Assembly (NCBI RefSeq): GCF_047974105.1
Contig: NZ_JBHYRS010000005.1
Coordinates: 62,001-126,000 of the forward strand
Source of the DNA: Mitsuokella sp047974105
GTDB lineage: Bacteria > Bacillota > Negativicutes > Selenomonadales > Selenomonadaceae
Direction of reading: 5' to 3'
DNA: 64,000 bases
Shown here: piece after piece, positions 1-8,529 of the stretch
How positions within the stretch are numbered: position 1 is the stretch's first letter
How the letters are laid out: every line of letters starts with the position of its first letter
Notes under the pieces: generated by a model
Told to the model about the DNA's origin: nothing
Databases searched by the model: none
The model's input: the letters and a program-made list of their open reading frames with translations, nothing else
Program-made: the position numbers and the translations under genes

Positions 1-560
1 GCGAAGACGATGATGAGCCAGGCAACGATGTGATGGACCCAGTGCGTGACCATCTCGCCGCCGAGCACGACGTTGACCCAGCCAAACAGCGTGCCGCCGA
101 TGGCATTCGGCTCCGTCATGTAGTACATCGCAAAACCCGTGAGGATCTCGATGAGGACCATGGCATACAGTCCTGCATACGACGTACGTGCCAGCGGGTT
201 GCGCAGATACGGGTCATGGCCCGGTTTCAGCAGCATGTAATGCAGTGCCACGTCAATCGTATCGCGGTAGAAATGGCCCTTCCAGACACGCGGGAACAGG
301 CGGTCGCCCGGATAACGGATGTAGCCGTAAATGCGCAGGATGAAAGCTGCGCAGAAGGCAAACGCTGCGATGAAGTGAATGTTTCTTACCCAGTCCATGG
401 ACATGGATGTGTACGTCGGCTCAATGCCCAGTACCGTCACTGGCTTCGTGATGAGCAAGCCGGTAATGAACAGCGTAACGATGGCCAGCACCATGATCCA
501 ATGGAACATCCGCAGGAACGGACTGAACAGGTAGTAGACTTTTCGTTTTTCTTCTTTCAT
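1..560 (-). CDS. hyaC: NiFe hydrogenase cytochrome b subunit (partial)
   Basis: Third gene of the hydrogenase operon; its C-terminus runs off the left edge. Read on the minus strand from the ATG at 558-560, it gives about 186 residues of a multi-spanning membrane protein starting MKEEKRKVYYLFSPFLR. The FHW at the start of the first membrane segment and the later HWVHH run are typical of haem-ligand histidines in the Ni/Fe-hydrogenase b-type cytochrome family. In that family the protein anchors the small and large subunits to the membrane and passes electrons from H2 to quinone. A GGAAAGG ribosome site precedes the start, 35 bases after the large-subunit stop. Family is confident; the quinone partner is inferred. 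Confidence 0.88.
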   Translation of the reverse strand, partial: MKEEKRKVYYLFSPFLRMFHWIMVLAIVTLFITGLLITKPVTVLGIEPTYTSMSMDWVRNIHFIAAFAFCAAFILRIYGYIRYPGDRLFPRVWKGHFYRDTIDVALHYMLLKPGHDPYLRNPLARTSYAGLYAMVLIEILTGFAMYYMTEPNAIGGTLFGWVNVVLGGEMVTHWVHHIVAWLIIVF

Positions 561-595
561 TCTACTATTCCTTTCTTTTCCAGCTGAATCCCGGC

Positions 596-2509
596 TCACT
601 TCTCAACGTGCGTGCCGGAATACGGATCCGTAGTGATGACATTGATCTTCTCGCCCTTGGCATTGAACATATGCGTTGCGCAGGCCATGCACGGGTCGAA
701 GGAACGAACGACTTTGACAATCTCGAGCGGCTTGTCAGGAATCTTGACCTGCGTGTCCATCATGGCCTTCTCATAAGCGCCATGACCGGCTTCATCGTCA
801 CGCGGGCAGGCGTTCCACGTCGTCGGTACGACGGCCTGGTAGTTGTCAACCTTGCCGTTCTTGATGACGACATAGTGGGAAAGAGCACCGCGCGGAGCCT
901 CGTAGAGGCCAACGCCCTTGCAGTCTTTCGGCCACGTCGACGGGTCCCATTTCTCCATGTTCGCCGTCTTCGTATCGCCCGACTTGATGTTGGCGATGAG
1001 TTTGTCGAAGAAGAACTTGTTGATTTCAGCATTGAGCTGGCAGTCGAGGCCGCGGGCAGCCGTACGGCCGACCATCGTCGGCAGCCAGACTTCCGGTGCG
1101 AGGTTCAGGACCTTCGAGACTGCATCGATCTGGTCGAGCATCATCTTCTCAGCCCAGGTCGGCTCACCGAGCATGCCTTTCTTGGCTTTCGTGTAAATGA
1201 TGATATAACGGGCGAGAGGACCAACCTCGCAGACTTTGCCGCGCCATTTCGGCGTCTTAAGCCAGGAGTATTTGCCGTTCTCATTGAGGGCTTTCCAGTC
1301 CGTCGGCGTACCTTCCTTCGGGCCCGTGAACTTCGGTGCCGTGACACCATCCCACGGATTGCGGTCTTTCTGGCCGCCCGACGGATACTCGTACCAGGAA
1401 TGCTCAACGCCTTCCGTAAGTACCTCTGGGTCATTGAGGTCTTCTTCATTAATCTCATAGACCTTTGCCGCGTCAATGCCCTTGCCGAAGTCTTCGACAA
1501 CGCCGTTCGTGCGGATGAGCAGGTTCTTGAAGAAGTCGCCATTCGACGTGCCCGTAAACGGCTCAATCGGATAAGAACCGTAGCCAATGACGCGTTCTTT
1601 GGCAAGTCCGCCGCCGTCTACGCGGCCAGCCTTGACATAAGCTGCACCGATGGCGAGGACGTCCGGAACATAATAGTTATTGACCAGCGTGCGGCCGAGG
1701 TTGATGGCGCGGTCAACGATGCCAAGACGGGCCGTGTTGACCGGAGCGTTGCCATCTTCCAGCGAAATGGAGCACGGCATACCGCCGACAACATAGTGCG
1801 GATGCGGGTTCTTGCCGCCGAAGATGACCTGCGGCGTAACGAGGTCGCGGTGCTTATCGAGCATCTCGAGGTAATGAGCAATGGCCATGAGATGAACCTC
1901 AGGCGGCAGCAGCTTGTAGTCCGGATGATCCCACCAGTTGGCGGAGAAGATACCGAGCTGGCCGCTCTCGACGATGGCCTGTACCTTGTTCTTGATTTCA
2001 GCGAAATACTGCGGCGTAGCAGCCGGGAAATCGTGGTCGTATGCTTCCGTTACCGAAGCGCCCGGAGCGCGGAACGGCAGTTTATAAGCATTGAGCACCG
2101 TATTCTGCAGGTTAGCCGTAGCAACAGGGTCTGCTGCAAGGGCCTCAACCGGGCTGACCCAGTCAAGCGCATGCAGATGATAGAAATGGACGATATGGTC
2201 CTGGACCGTCAGCGTGGCGGCCATGATATTGCGGATGTAGTTGGCGTTCTTCGGGATCTTGATGCCGAGAGCATCTTCAACAGCACGCAGGGCACCAAGT
2301 GCATGGGCACTCGTGCAGACGCCGCAGATACGCTGGATATAAGCCCAGGCATCGCGCGGATCACGGTCTTTCATGACGAGCTCAAGGCCGCGCCATGCCG
2401 TACCAGAGGAAAGTGCATCGGTTACTTTGCCCGTGCTCTCGTCGACCTGCACTTCAACGCGCAGATGACCTTCAATTCGTGTGATTGGATCTACTACTAC
2501 GTGTTTCAT
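596..2509 (-). CDS. hyaB: NiFe hydrogenase large (catalytic) subunit
   Basis: Catalytic subunit of an uptake NiFe hydrogenase, carrying the Ni-Fe(CN)2CO centre. Both nickel-binding motifs are visible: RICGVC at residues 60-65 and DPCMACATH ending at His613. At 637 residues it is somewhat longer than the usual 570-600. The 24 residues after the last histidine would be the peptide removed by a maturation endopeptidase; the family usually has about 15. The ATG directly abuts the stop of the small subunit, indicating translational coupling. No hyp or endopeptidase maturation genes lie in the window; they may be beyond the left edge. Confidence 0.96.
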   Translation of the reverse strand: MKHVVVDPITRIEGHLRVEVQVDESTGKVTDALSSGTAWRGLELVMKDRDPRDAWAYIQRICGVCTSAHALGALRAVEDALGIKIPKNANYIRNIMAATLTVQDHIVHFYHLHALDWVSPVEALAADPVATANLQNTVLNAYKLPFRAPGASVTEAYDHDFPAATPQYFAEIKNKVQAIVESGQLGIFSANWWDHPDYKLLPPEVHLMAIAHYLEMLDKHRDLVTPQVIFGGKNPHPHYVVGGMPCSISLEDGNAPVNTARLGIVDRAINLGRTLVNNYYVPDVLAIGAAYVKAGRVDGGGLAKERVIGYGSYPIEPFTGTSNGDFFKNLLIRTNGVVEDFGKGIDAAKVYEINEEDLNDPEVLTEGVEHSWYEYPSGGQKDRNPWDGVTAPKFTGPKEGTPTDWKALNENGKYSWLKTPKWRGKVCEVGPLARYIIIYTKAKKGMLGEPTWAEKMMLDQIDAVSKVLNLAPEVWLPTMVGRTAARGLDCQLNAEINKFFFDKLIANIKSGDTKTANMEKWDPSTWPKDCKGVGLYEAPRGALSHYVVIKNGKVDNYQAVVPTTWNACPRDDEAGHGAYEKAMMDTQVKIPDKPLEIVKVVRSFDPCMACATHMFNAKGEKINVITTDPYSGTHVEK

Positions 2510-3604
2510 TTATTTGTTCACCTGCTCCCCGTTCTCTTCCTTAGCGGCTTCACGTTTTTTCTTCTGTACAACGCTGGCAGCGGCATGTGCGGCTACGCCG
2601 ACAGCCGTGACGGCAGCGAGGCCGGCACCAATCTTATCGACATCACCGAGCGGCGGTGCAAATTTCGGCAGACGCTCGCTCATGTTGCCCTCATCCCAGA
2701 AGTTGGCATTCGAGCAGCCGATGCACGGTGCCCCCGACTGAATCGGATAGCTCATGCCCTGGAACCAGCGCATATTGCCGCAGGAGTTGTACGTCTCAGG
2801 TCCGCGGCAGCCGAGCTTATAGAGGCACCAGCCGGCCTTCGAGCCTTCATCATCGAAGCTCTCAGCGAACATGCCGGCATCGAAGAACGGACGGCGGTAG
2901 CACGTATCATGGATGCGGTTGCCGTAGAACTGCTTCGGACGGCCCTCGCCATCGAGCGGCGGTACCGTACCGAAGAGAGCGACATGCATGATGACACCCG
3001 TCATGACCTCCGGGATTGGCGGGCATCCCGGTACATTGACGACCGGCGTCTTGCCCGTGAAATGCGCAATGCCCGAAGAGCCCGTCGGGTTTGGCTTAGC
3101 GGCCTGGATGCCGCCCGAAACGGCGCAGGTGCCATAGGCAATGACCGCAGCGGCATTTTCGGCAGCGCGCTGCAGCGTGTGCGTGAACGGATGACCGCCG
3201 CTCATGCAGTAAACGCCATTGTCCTTCGTGCAGGCAGCACCTTCGACAGCCAGAATATACTGACCCTTATACTTCTGAATCGTCTCCTCGAGGTGGGCCT
3301 CGAACGGCTCACCGCTGGCAGCAGAAAGCAGATGATCGTACTCGAGAGCAACCTGGCTCAGGATGACATCCGAAGCATACGGAGAACCGGAACGGATGAA
3401 GGACTCATCACAGCCCGTGCATTCGTGTCCATGAATCCAGATGACGACTGGAAGCGGTTTTTTCTCGGCAGCCTCGACGACCTTGGAAAGCTTATCCGTG
3501 CTCAGGCCCATCAGAGACGTCAGTGCAACGCAGCCCTTGACAAAGCTGCGGCGGCTCATGCCTTTTCTGAGATATACATCCCACATACTCTCCCGTTTGT
3601 CCAC
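2510..3604 (-). CDS. hyaA: NiFe hydrogenase small subunit, Tat-exported
   Basis: Iron-sulfur subunit that relays electrons from the NiFe site to the membrane cytochrome. A twin-arginine signal is clear at residues 17-23 (SRRSFVK), followed by a hydrophobic stretch, so the dimer should be folded and exported together. Cluster ligands are visible in the ECTGCDES, GTCAVSGG, CYRRPFF and PCIGCSNANFWD regions. Near the C-terminus a hydrophobic helix (around IGAGLAAVTAVGVAAHAAAS) should anchor the complex to the membrane next to the cytochrome. This is the first gene of the operon, with a long upstream leader holding candidate operator repeats. Confidence 0.95.
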   Translation of the reverse strand: MDKRESMWDVYLRKGMSRRSFVKGCVALTSLMGLSTDKLSKVVEAAEKKPLPVVIWIHGHECTGCDESFIRSGSPYASDVILSQVALEYDHLLSAASGEPFEAHLEETIQKYKGQYILAVEGAACTKDNGVYCMSGGHPFTHTLQRAAENAAAVIAYGTCAVSGGIQAAKPNPTGSSGIAHFTGKTPVVNVPGCPPIPEVMTGVIMHVALFGTVPPLDGEGRPKQFYGNRIHDTCYRRPFFDAGMFAESFDDEGSKAGWCLYKLGCRGPETYNSCGNMRWFQGMSYPIQSGAPCIGCSNANFWDEGNMSERLPKFAPPLGDVDKIGAGLAAVTAVGVAAHAAASVVQKKKREAAKEENGEQVNK

Positions 3605-3780
3605 TTTTTTACCTCCTCATTAATCCTTGCGGATTCCGTTGCGACTCCCTTGACAGTGGCGGCTCGTTTCCTCTGTCGGCAGAAGGCAGACGCGTTAGTG
3701 TGGCTTATCTTATTTTATTATACGCTGAATACGAAGAAATATCCACATCTATTCTCACATCTAATCATGATAAATTTTAT

Positions 3781-3825
3781 TGATATATCATGAGGAATAG
3801 TAAGAATAAATATATTGATAAATCA
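3781..3825. promoter_or_regulatory. Paired TGATANATCA repeats upstream of the hydrogenase operon
   Basis: The non-coding stretch 3605-4003 separates the hydrogenase operon from the tRNA. It is AT-rich and contains two near-identical palindromic decamers, TGATATATCA (3781-3790) and TGATAAATCA (3816-3825), 35 bases apart. They resemble half of FNR-like or Fur-like sites but match neither consensus. They could be operators for an oxygen-, iron- or nickel-responsive regulator; this is inference from position and symmetry. I see no ORF in the stretch. Confidence 0.4.
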
Positions 3826-4003
3826 TATTTATTCAGCATATATATTGTTTGGCAATTGTGTTTATGTTCGCGGTTATGCTCATGAATTCCTGCTCTGCAT
3901 CCCGTTTTTTTATTCCTTTTCCGCATGGCACGGATAGAAATTCTGAATAAAGGCAAAAAAACTTGAAAATACGCGGCAAACGCGGTATACTGAATTTTGT
4001 CTT

Positions 4004-4079
4004 GGGGACGTAGCTCAGCTGGGAGAGCGTTCGGTTCGCATCCGAGAGGTCGAGGGTTCAATCCCCTTCGTCTCCACCA
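4004..4079 (+). tRNA. tRNA-Ala(CGC)
   Basis: A complete 76-base cloverleaf with encoded CCA. Acceptor GGGGACG pairs with CGTCTCC and includes the G3:U70 wobble (4006 with 4073) that identifies alanine tRNAs. The D arm is GCTCAGCTGGGAGAGC. The anticodon stem TTCGG/CCGAG encloses loop TTCGCAT with anticodon CGC at 4037-4039. The T arm is GAGGGTTCAATCCCCTT. It reads GCG codons. Confidence 0.95.
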
Positions 4080-4092
4080 AACAGGATATACA

Positions 4093-4115
4093 GCAGGCAG
4101 AGGCCTGCTTTTTTT
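4093..4115 (+). terminator. Terminator after tRNA-Ala
   Basis: GCAGGC-agag-GCCTGC hairpin followed by seven T, 13 bases after the tRNA CCA end. Confidence 0.85.
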
Positions 4116-4252
4116 ATGCCATGATGCAGAAGGCTTCTTCTCTGCACCTTATCTTCTTTGAAAATTCGCAGTCATTGACAAGCTCTCCAAACAGTGTTAT
4201 TCTTATGTTGTAATTTAGTTGAGTACAACATTTTATGGAAAGGAAGATTGCT

Positions 4253-4603
4253 ATGACAAAAGAAGAAGTTCTGCAGCATGTCAAAGGTGTCGTCGAGGCT
4301 CCGAGCGTTTACGCCGGCCTTAAAAAAGTCGCTGAGGATTACCTCGCTTCCGTCGGCAAAGCCGATGAAAAAGAAAAGGCACAGGCCCTTATCGCTGCAC
4401 TCAAGGAATGTGTCTGCAGCATCGATGACGTTATTCCGTTCTTTGATTCCGATAAGGCAAAAGAAGCCTTCGGCGCGGAGCAGGCCGCTGCCATGAGCAA
4501 AAAAGCCCATGAAGTCAAGGCTGCCGGCGGTGATACCTGCTTCTGCCCGGCCTGCACGAACGGCAAATTCGTCCTCGACCACCAGGATGTCCTGCTTGGC
4601 TGA
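4253..4603 (+). CDS. Conserved small protein with C-terminal cysteine motif
   Basis: A 116-residue acidic, mostly helical soluble protein beginning MTKEEVLQHVK. The ATG at 4253 is chosen over that at 4235 because the ribosome site AAAGGAAG lies between them. The C-terminal third carries DTCFCPACTNG, a CxCxxC cluster that could bind a metal, then FVLDHQDVLLG. I recall similar small proteins in anaerobic Firmicutes, sometimes labelled as Hsp90-related, but I see no Hsp90 domain (no GHKL ATP-binding motifs) and would not use that name. It is monocistronic, between the tRNA and a bidirectional terminator. Function unknown. Confidence 0.8.
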   Translation: MTKEEVLQHVKGVVEAPSVYAGLKKVAEDYLASVGKADEKEKAQALIAALKECVCSIDDVIPFFDSDKAKEAFGAEQAAAMSKKAHEVKAAGGDTCFCPACTNGKFVLDHQDVLLG

Positions 4604-4634
4604 GGCAAAGCATAAGATTCTTCCATAATATAAA

Positions 4635-4661
4635 AGAGACTGCGCGGGGCAGTCTCTTTTT
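4635..4661. terminator. Bidirectional terminator
   Basis: AGAGACTGC (4635-4643) and GCAGTCTCT (4649-4657), with A run before and T run after. It serves the small gene on plus and the phosphomutase on minus. Confidence 0.85.
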
Positions 4662-4678
4662 GTATGCAGAACTTTGTT

Positions 4679-6187
4679 TTAGTCTTTGAAAACACTCATA
4701 TCGAGGCTTGTAAAGCCCTTGAGGAATTCCTGTACTTTGGCGGCAATCTCAGCCACACCGCCTTTTTTGCGGCTTTCGATGTTCAGAGGCATCTGCGGGT
4801 CATGAAGGCTCATGCGCAGAAGCGCCCAGCCATCGGGGAATACCAGACGCACGCCCTCATAAGACGGCTTGGCCGAGCGAATGCCGGCCTCGGCTGCGCG
4901 CTCTTCAAATACCGTGAGGACATTGGCACCGTAGCCGCGGAAATCTTCCTCGCCCATGATCTTCATGCGGAATTCGCGGCTCTCGACCGGTTCGCCGAGA
5001 TTCTTGACGAGGTCAGCAAGATGGCGTCCCTTGGCCTTGGCCTTAGCAGCTGCGATGAGCAGTTTGACAGCGAGGTAAGCGCCATCATCAAGGTAATAGT
5101 TCTCGGAAAGGGCACCGTGACCGCTCGTCTCGATGGCCAGAGGCGAAACCGTCCCCTCTTTGTTCAGTTCGATGCACTTATCAATGACATTTTTATAACC
5201 GCGTTTATAGCGCAGATGTTTGAGGCCGAGCTCACCCTGCAGGAATTCCGTGAGCTCATCGCTCGTGACGGAGTCCGTGACAATCGTGCTGCCCGGATAA
5301 TCCGGTGCGATAATGGCGGCCATCATCGCAATCAGGGCGTTGCGGCTGATTTCCTTGCCATTCTTCAGGACAGCGCTCATGCGGTCGACATCCGTATCGA
5401 AAATCAGGCCGAGGTCTGCATGACTGTCAAGCACAGCCTTGCGGATAGCGGCCATGGCCTGCTTATTCTCCGGATTCGGGATGTGATTTGGGAAATGACC
5501 GTCCGGCTCCAGGAAAACACTGCCCGACGTATCGGCGCCGAGGCGGCCGAGCACCTGCGTCGCAAAAAAGCCGCCCGCACCGTTGCCGGCATCGACGACG
5601 ACATGCATGCCGCGAAGCGGCGTATCGCCCATATTGAGCGCCGCGCGGATTTTCTTGCGCAGATGGTGGCAGTAGCGGTCGATGAGGTTGTATTTCTGAA
5701 CCTTCGTCAAATCGCCCGTGACCTCCGGATTGCGGGCTGCCGCTTCGAGGATGGCGAGGATGTCTTCGTGCTCGACGCCGCCGTCTTTCGTGAAGAACTT
5801 GAGGCCGTTGCGGTTAAAGGGCAGGTGGCTGGCCGTGATCATGATGGAACCGTCCATTTTCGTCTCCGGGAAAACAATGGACATGAACATCGACGGCGTC
5901 GACGCGAGGCCGCAGTCGACCGTCACGACACCGGCATACGTCAGGGCCTCAAGCACGGCTTCCTTGAGCATCGGCGCGGAAAGGCGCGAATCATGGCCTA
6001 CGGCAATGCGCAGATCCTTGATTTTCTTGCCCGTCTTCTGAGACAGGAAATCGAGGAAACCACTCGTAATGCGGTTGGCCGCTTCGGCATTGAGCGTCAC
6101 AGGCTCATCGGCAACGCCCTCGATGGAAACACCGCGCACATCGCTGCCATTGGCCAGTTTCAACAGATTTTTTTCGGATATTGGCAT
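4679..6187 (-). CDS. Phosphomannomutase/phosphoglucomutase
   Basis: Alpha-D-phosphohexomutase interconverting hexose 1- and 6-phosphates, feeding nucleotide-sugar and glycan synthesis in the cytoplasm. Four family landmarks are visible: the phosphoserine loop TASHLPFNRNG (Ser about residue 120), the metal loop DTDVDR, the sugar-recognition loop ETSGHGA, and the C-terminal phosphate loop around LRMSLHDPQ. The start is the ATG at 6187, preceded by GGGGGGTAATCCT, rather than one six codons upstream. Length (502 aa) is slightly longer than typical PMM/PGM (450-470). The preferred sugar cannot be told from sequence. Single gene, ending in a shared terminator. Confidence 0.9.
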   Translation of the reverse strand: MPISEKNLLKLANGSDVRGVSIEGVADEPVTLNAEAANRITSGFLDFLSQKTGKKIKDLRIAVGHDSRLSAPMLKEAVLEALTYAGVVTVDCGLASTPSMFMSIVFPETKMDGSIMITASHLPFNRNGLKFFTKDGGVEHEDILAILEAAARNPEVTGDLTKVQKYNLIDRYCHHLRKKIRAALNMGDTPLRGMHVVVDAGNGAGGFFATQVLGRLGADTSGSVFLEPDGHFPNHIPNPENKQAMAAIRKAVLDSHADLGLIFDTDVDRMSAVLKNGKEISRNALIAMMAAIIAPDYPGSTIVTDSVTSDELTEFLQGELGLKHLRYKRGYKNVIDKCIELNKEGTVSPLAIETSGHGALSENYYLDDGAYLAVKLLIAAAKAKAKGRHLADLVKNLGEPVESREFRMKIMGEEDFRGYGANVLTVFEERAAEAGIRSAKPSYEGVRLVFPDGWALLRMSLHDPQMPLNIESRKKGGVAEIAAKVQEFLKGFTSLDMSVFKD

Positions 6188-6279
6188 AGGATTACCCCCC
6201 TGCAAGATTGATGCGTTCCTTTATATTGGTACCTATCTTTATTCCATACTTCAGGAAGAAAATCCTGCAAGGCATAGAA

Positions 6280-6315
6280 AAATGGGAATCGCCGCCTGTG
6301 GGGCAATTCCCATTT
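6280..6315 (-). terminator. Terminator of the OPT transporter gene
   Basis: AAATGGGAAT (6280-6289) pairs with ATTCCCATTT (6306-6315); read on minus it is followed by TTTTTC. Confidence 0.8.
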
Positions 6316-6338
6316 ATTTCTTCATATTATAAAGTGGA

Positions 6339-8381
6339 TCAGTCTTTTTTGCCGCCCAGTACGACTTTTGAGAAAATCACGAGGGCTGCAGCAAAGACAG
6401 CCAGGCCGAGGTATTCTGCCGTATCGGCAAAATCCTTGCCCACGATGGCCAAAGGTGCTTCCGAGCCGCCATTCGTGACGGAAACGACGATGACACCGGC
6501 CAGCACGACGCCGACAATCGATTCACCGACAATCAGGCCTGAGGCAAAGAGCGTGCCGCGGCGGGCTCCAGCCTTCGCTTTTTCTTCGCCCCATTTTTCC
6601 TTCATGTGTTTGCGCAGGAAATAGCCGAGGACAGCACCGACCACGAGCGGCGTCTGTACAGAAGGCGGCAGATAAATGCCCATGCCGACCGCGAGCGGCG
6701 GCAGGCTGAGATTTCTCGTATTGCGCTTCAGGAGCTGGTCAACGATGACGAGGACGACGCCGAGGCCAAGGCCGATATAAATGTAATTCCAAGCCAGCGT
6801 GCTCGAGAAAATGCCCTGGGCAATCGTCGTCATCAGGGCAGCCTGCGGAGCGGCCAGAGCCTGATTCGGGTCCATATCCGGACGCGGCAGAGCCCCCGGG
6901 AAGCCGTAGGCCTGATAAAGAAGATTGAGGACCGGCGCGATGACGAGAGCGCCGACAATGCACCCGAGGAGCAGTGCGACCTGCTGACGCCACGGCGTAG
7001 CGCCGACGAGATAGCCCGTCTTGAGGTCCTGCATATTATCGTTTGAAATGCAGGCAATGGCGACGATGATGGACGTCGTGAAGATGGCCGTAGCCGTCGC
7101 AAATTTTTCGCCGCCCGGCAGCGCAAAGATGCCAAACGAAGAGCAGAGCGCGTACATGACGAGCGAAGCGACGATGATGGCTAAGATACCGATACCCGAA
7201 ATCGGGCTCGAGCTCGTGCCGACGAGACCTGCCATGTAAGCGCAGGCAGCGGCAACGAAGAAGCCCATGAGCACGGCAACGCCGACACCGATAAAGGTAA
7301 AGGCCAGATTTTCAGAAGCCGGCAGACCTTCCGGGCTGACAAACATATAGAAAATGACGAGCAGACCGGCCACCGTCAGGGAAAAGACCATGGCAACACT
7401 CTGGATGCTCATATCGATATCCATGCGATGTTTGCCTTTTTCGGAATCCGGCGTATGCAGGGCAGCCAGAGATTCCTTGACGCCGTCGATGACAGGACGT
7501 GCAAGCATGATGAGCGTCCAGACAGCCGCCACACCCATGGCACCGGCACCTATGAGGCGGACGCGCTCCTGATAGACAGAGCCGGCAAATTTCTGCAGAG
7601 TCATGCCGTCAGGCAGGGCACTCGTAATCGTGTAATACGGCACAAAGCCAGCCCAGGCAATCAGGATGCCGACGAGCATGGCAAGGCCTGCAGCGATGCC
7701 GATGAGGTAACCGGCACCGACAAGAGCTGTGGAATAGCCGAGCGGCAGCTGTGTCATGCCGCGGCCCACAGGAATCCAGAGAGAGAACTGCGAACCGAGG
7801 ACCTGCAGGGCGTTCGAGCAGAACGCGATGATGCCGGCGAGGACACCGCCCGAAGCGATTTCCTTGACGCCGGAGCCTTCGGCACTCTTCCTGCCCTCTT
7901 TATCATCTTTACGCGACTGACTGCCGACTTTAAGGATTTCTGCAGCAGCCACGCCTTCCGGATAAGCGAGGTCGCTGTGCACGACCATGGCGCGGCGCAG
8001 CGGGATGGTGAAAAGAACACCAAGGCAGCCGCCGCAGGCCGAGACCATCAAAGTCTGCCAGAACTCAAAGCCCTGCCAGTAACCGATCATCAGCATGCCC
8101 GGAATGATAAAGATGATGGCCGACAGCGTGCCGGCAGCCGAAGCCTGCGTCTGTACCATATTGTTCTCGAGAATATTGGAATTCTTCGCCATCTTGAGCA
8201 CAGCCATCGAGATGACTGCAGCCGGAATGGCTGACGAGAACGTCAGGCCGACTTTAAGTCCGAGGTAGACATTCGACGCTGTGAAGATGACAGTCAAAAC
8301 AGCACCGAGGAGCATGCCGCGGACAGTGAGCTCAGGCAGCCGCAGTTCGTGCCGCATGAACTCATTCTCTTCTTGTTTCAT
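6339..8381 (-). CDS. OPT-family oligopeptide transporter
   Basis: A 680-residue polytopic membrane protein of the oligopeptide transporter (OPT) family, which imports short peptides or metal-chelate peptides by proton coupling. Features: N-terminal LTVRGMLLGAVLTVIFTASNVYLG followed by KVGLTFSSAIPAA, typical of bacterial OPT proteins; numerous membrane helices; and a cytoplasmic loop around residues 170-185 rich in K, D and E. The start at 8381 follows AAAGGAGCAATCATC; an upstream in-frame codon would lie before the ribosome site. Substrate cannot be inferred. Single gene with its own terminator. Confidence 0.9.
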   Translation of the reverse strand: MKQEENEFMRHELRLPELTVRGMLLGAVLTVIFTASNVYLGLKVGLTFSSAIPAAVISMAVLKMAKNSNILENNMVQTQASAAGTLSAIIFIIPGMLMIGYWQGFEFWQTLMVSACGGCLGVLFTIPLRRAMVVHSDLAYPEGVAAAEILKVGSQSRKDDKEGRKSAEGSGVKEIASGGVLAGIIAFCSNALQVLGSQFSLWIPVGRGMTQLPLGYSTALVGAGYLIGIAAGLAMLVGILIAWAGFVPYYTITSALPDGMTLQKFAGSVYQERVRLIGAGAMGVAAVWTLIMLARPVIDGVKESLAALHTPDSEKGKHRMDIDMSIQSVAMVFSLTVAGLLVIFYMFVSPEGLPASENLAFTFIGVGVAVLMGFFVAAACAYMAGLVGTSSSPISGIGILAIIVASLVMYALCSSFGIFALPGGEKFATATAIFTTSIIVAIACISNDNMQDLKTGYLVGATPWRQQVALLLGCIVGALVIAPVLNLLYQAYGFPGALPRPDMDPNQALAAPQAALMTTIAQGIFSSTLAWNYIYIGLGLGVVLVIVDQLLKRNTRNLSLPPLAVGMGIYLPPSVQTPLVVGAVLGYFLRKHMKEKWGEEKAKAGARRGTLFASGLIVGESIVGVVLAGVIVVSVTNGGSEAPLAIVGKDFADTAEYLGLAVFAAALVIFSKVVLGGKKD

Positions 8382-8498
8382 GATGATTGCTCCTTTAAAG
8401 GAATTTTTATTTTTGTGCACCACAGGCGCACAATCACAAACTCCATTATATCATATTTTTTTACGCTGTAAACAAAATTTTCTGTATACAATCGGCAT

Positions 8499-8529
8499 AA
8501 AAAAGCCTGCTGCCACTCAGGACAGCAGG
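8499..8529 (-). terminator. Terminator overlapping the TauE/SafE stop
   Basis: CCTGCTG (8506-8512) and CAGCAGG (8523-8529), with a T run on minus. The stem overlaps the last codons of the gene. Confidence 0.75.

Noticed and set aside
608..3793. 1061-codon ORF on plus opposite the hydrogenase genes
   Set aside because: Exact antisense of two certain hydrogenase genes; product is Arg/Asp-rich with no motif. Caused by third-position GC bias.
3764..3825. FNR box upstream of hydrogenase
   Set aside because: No TTGAT-N4-ATCAA match; only shorter palindromes are present.
4664..6211. 515-codon ORF opposite the phosphomutase
   Set aside because: Antisense shadow of a gene with clear active-site motifs.
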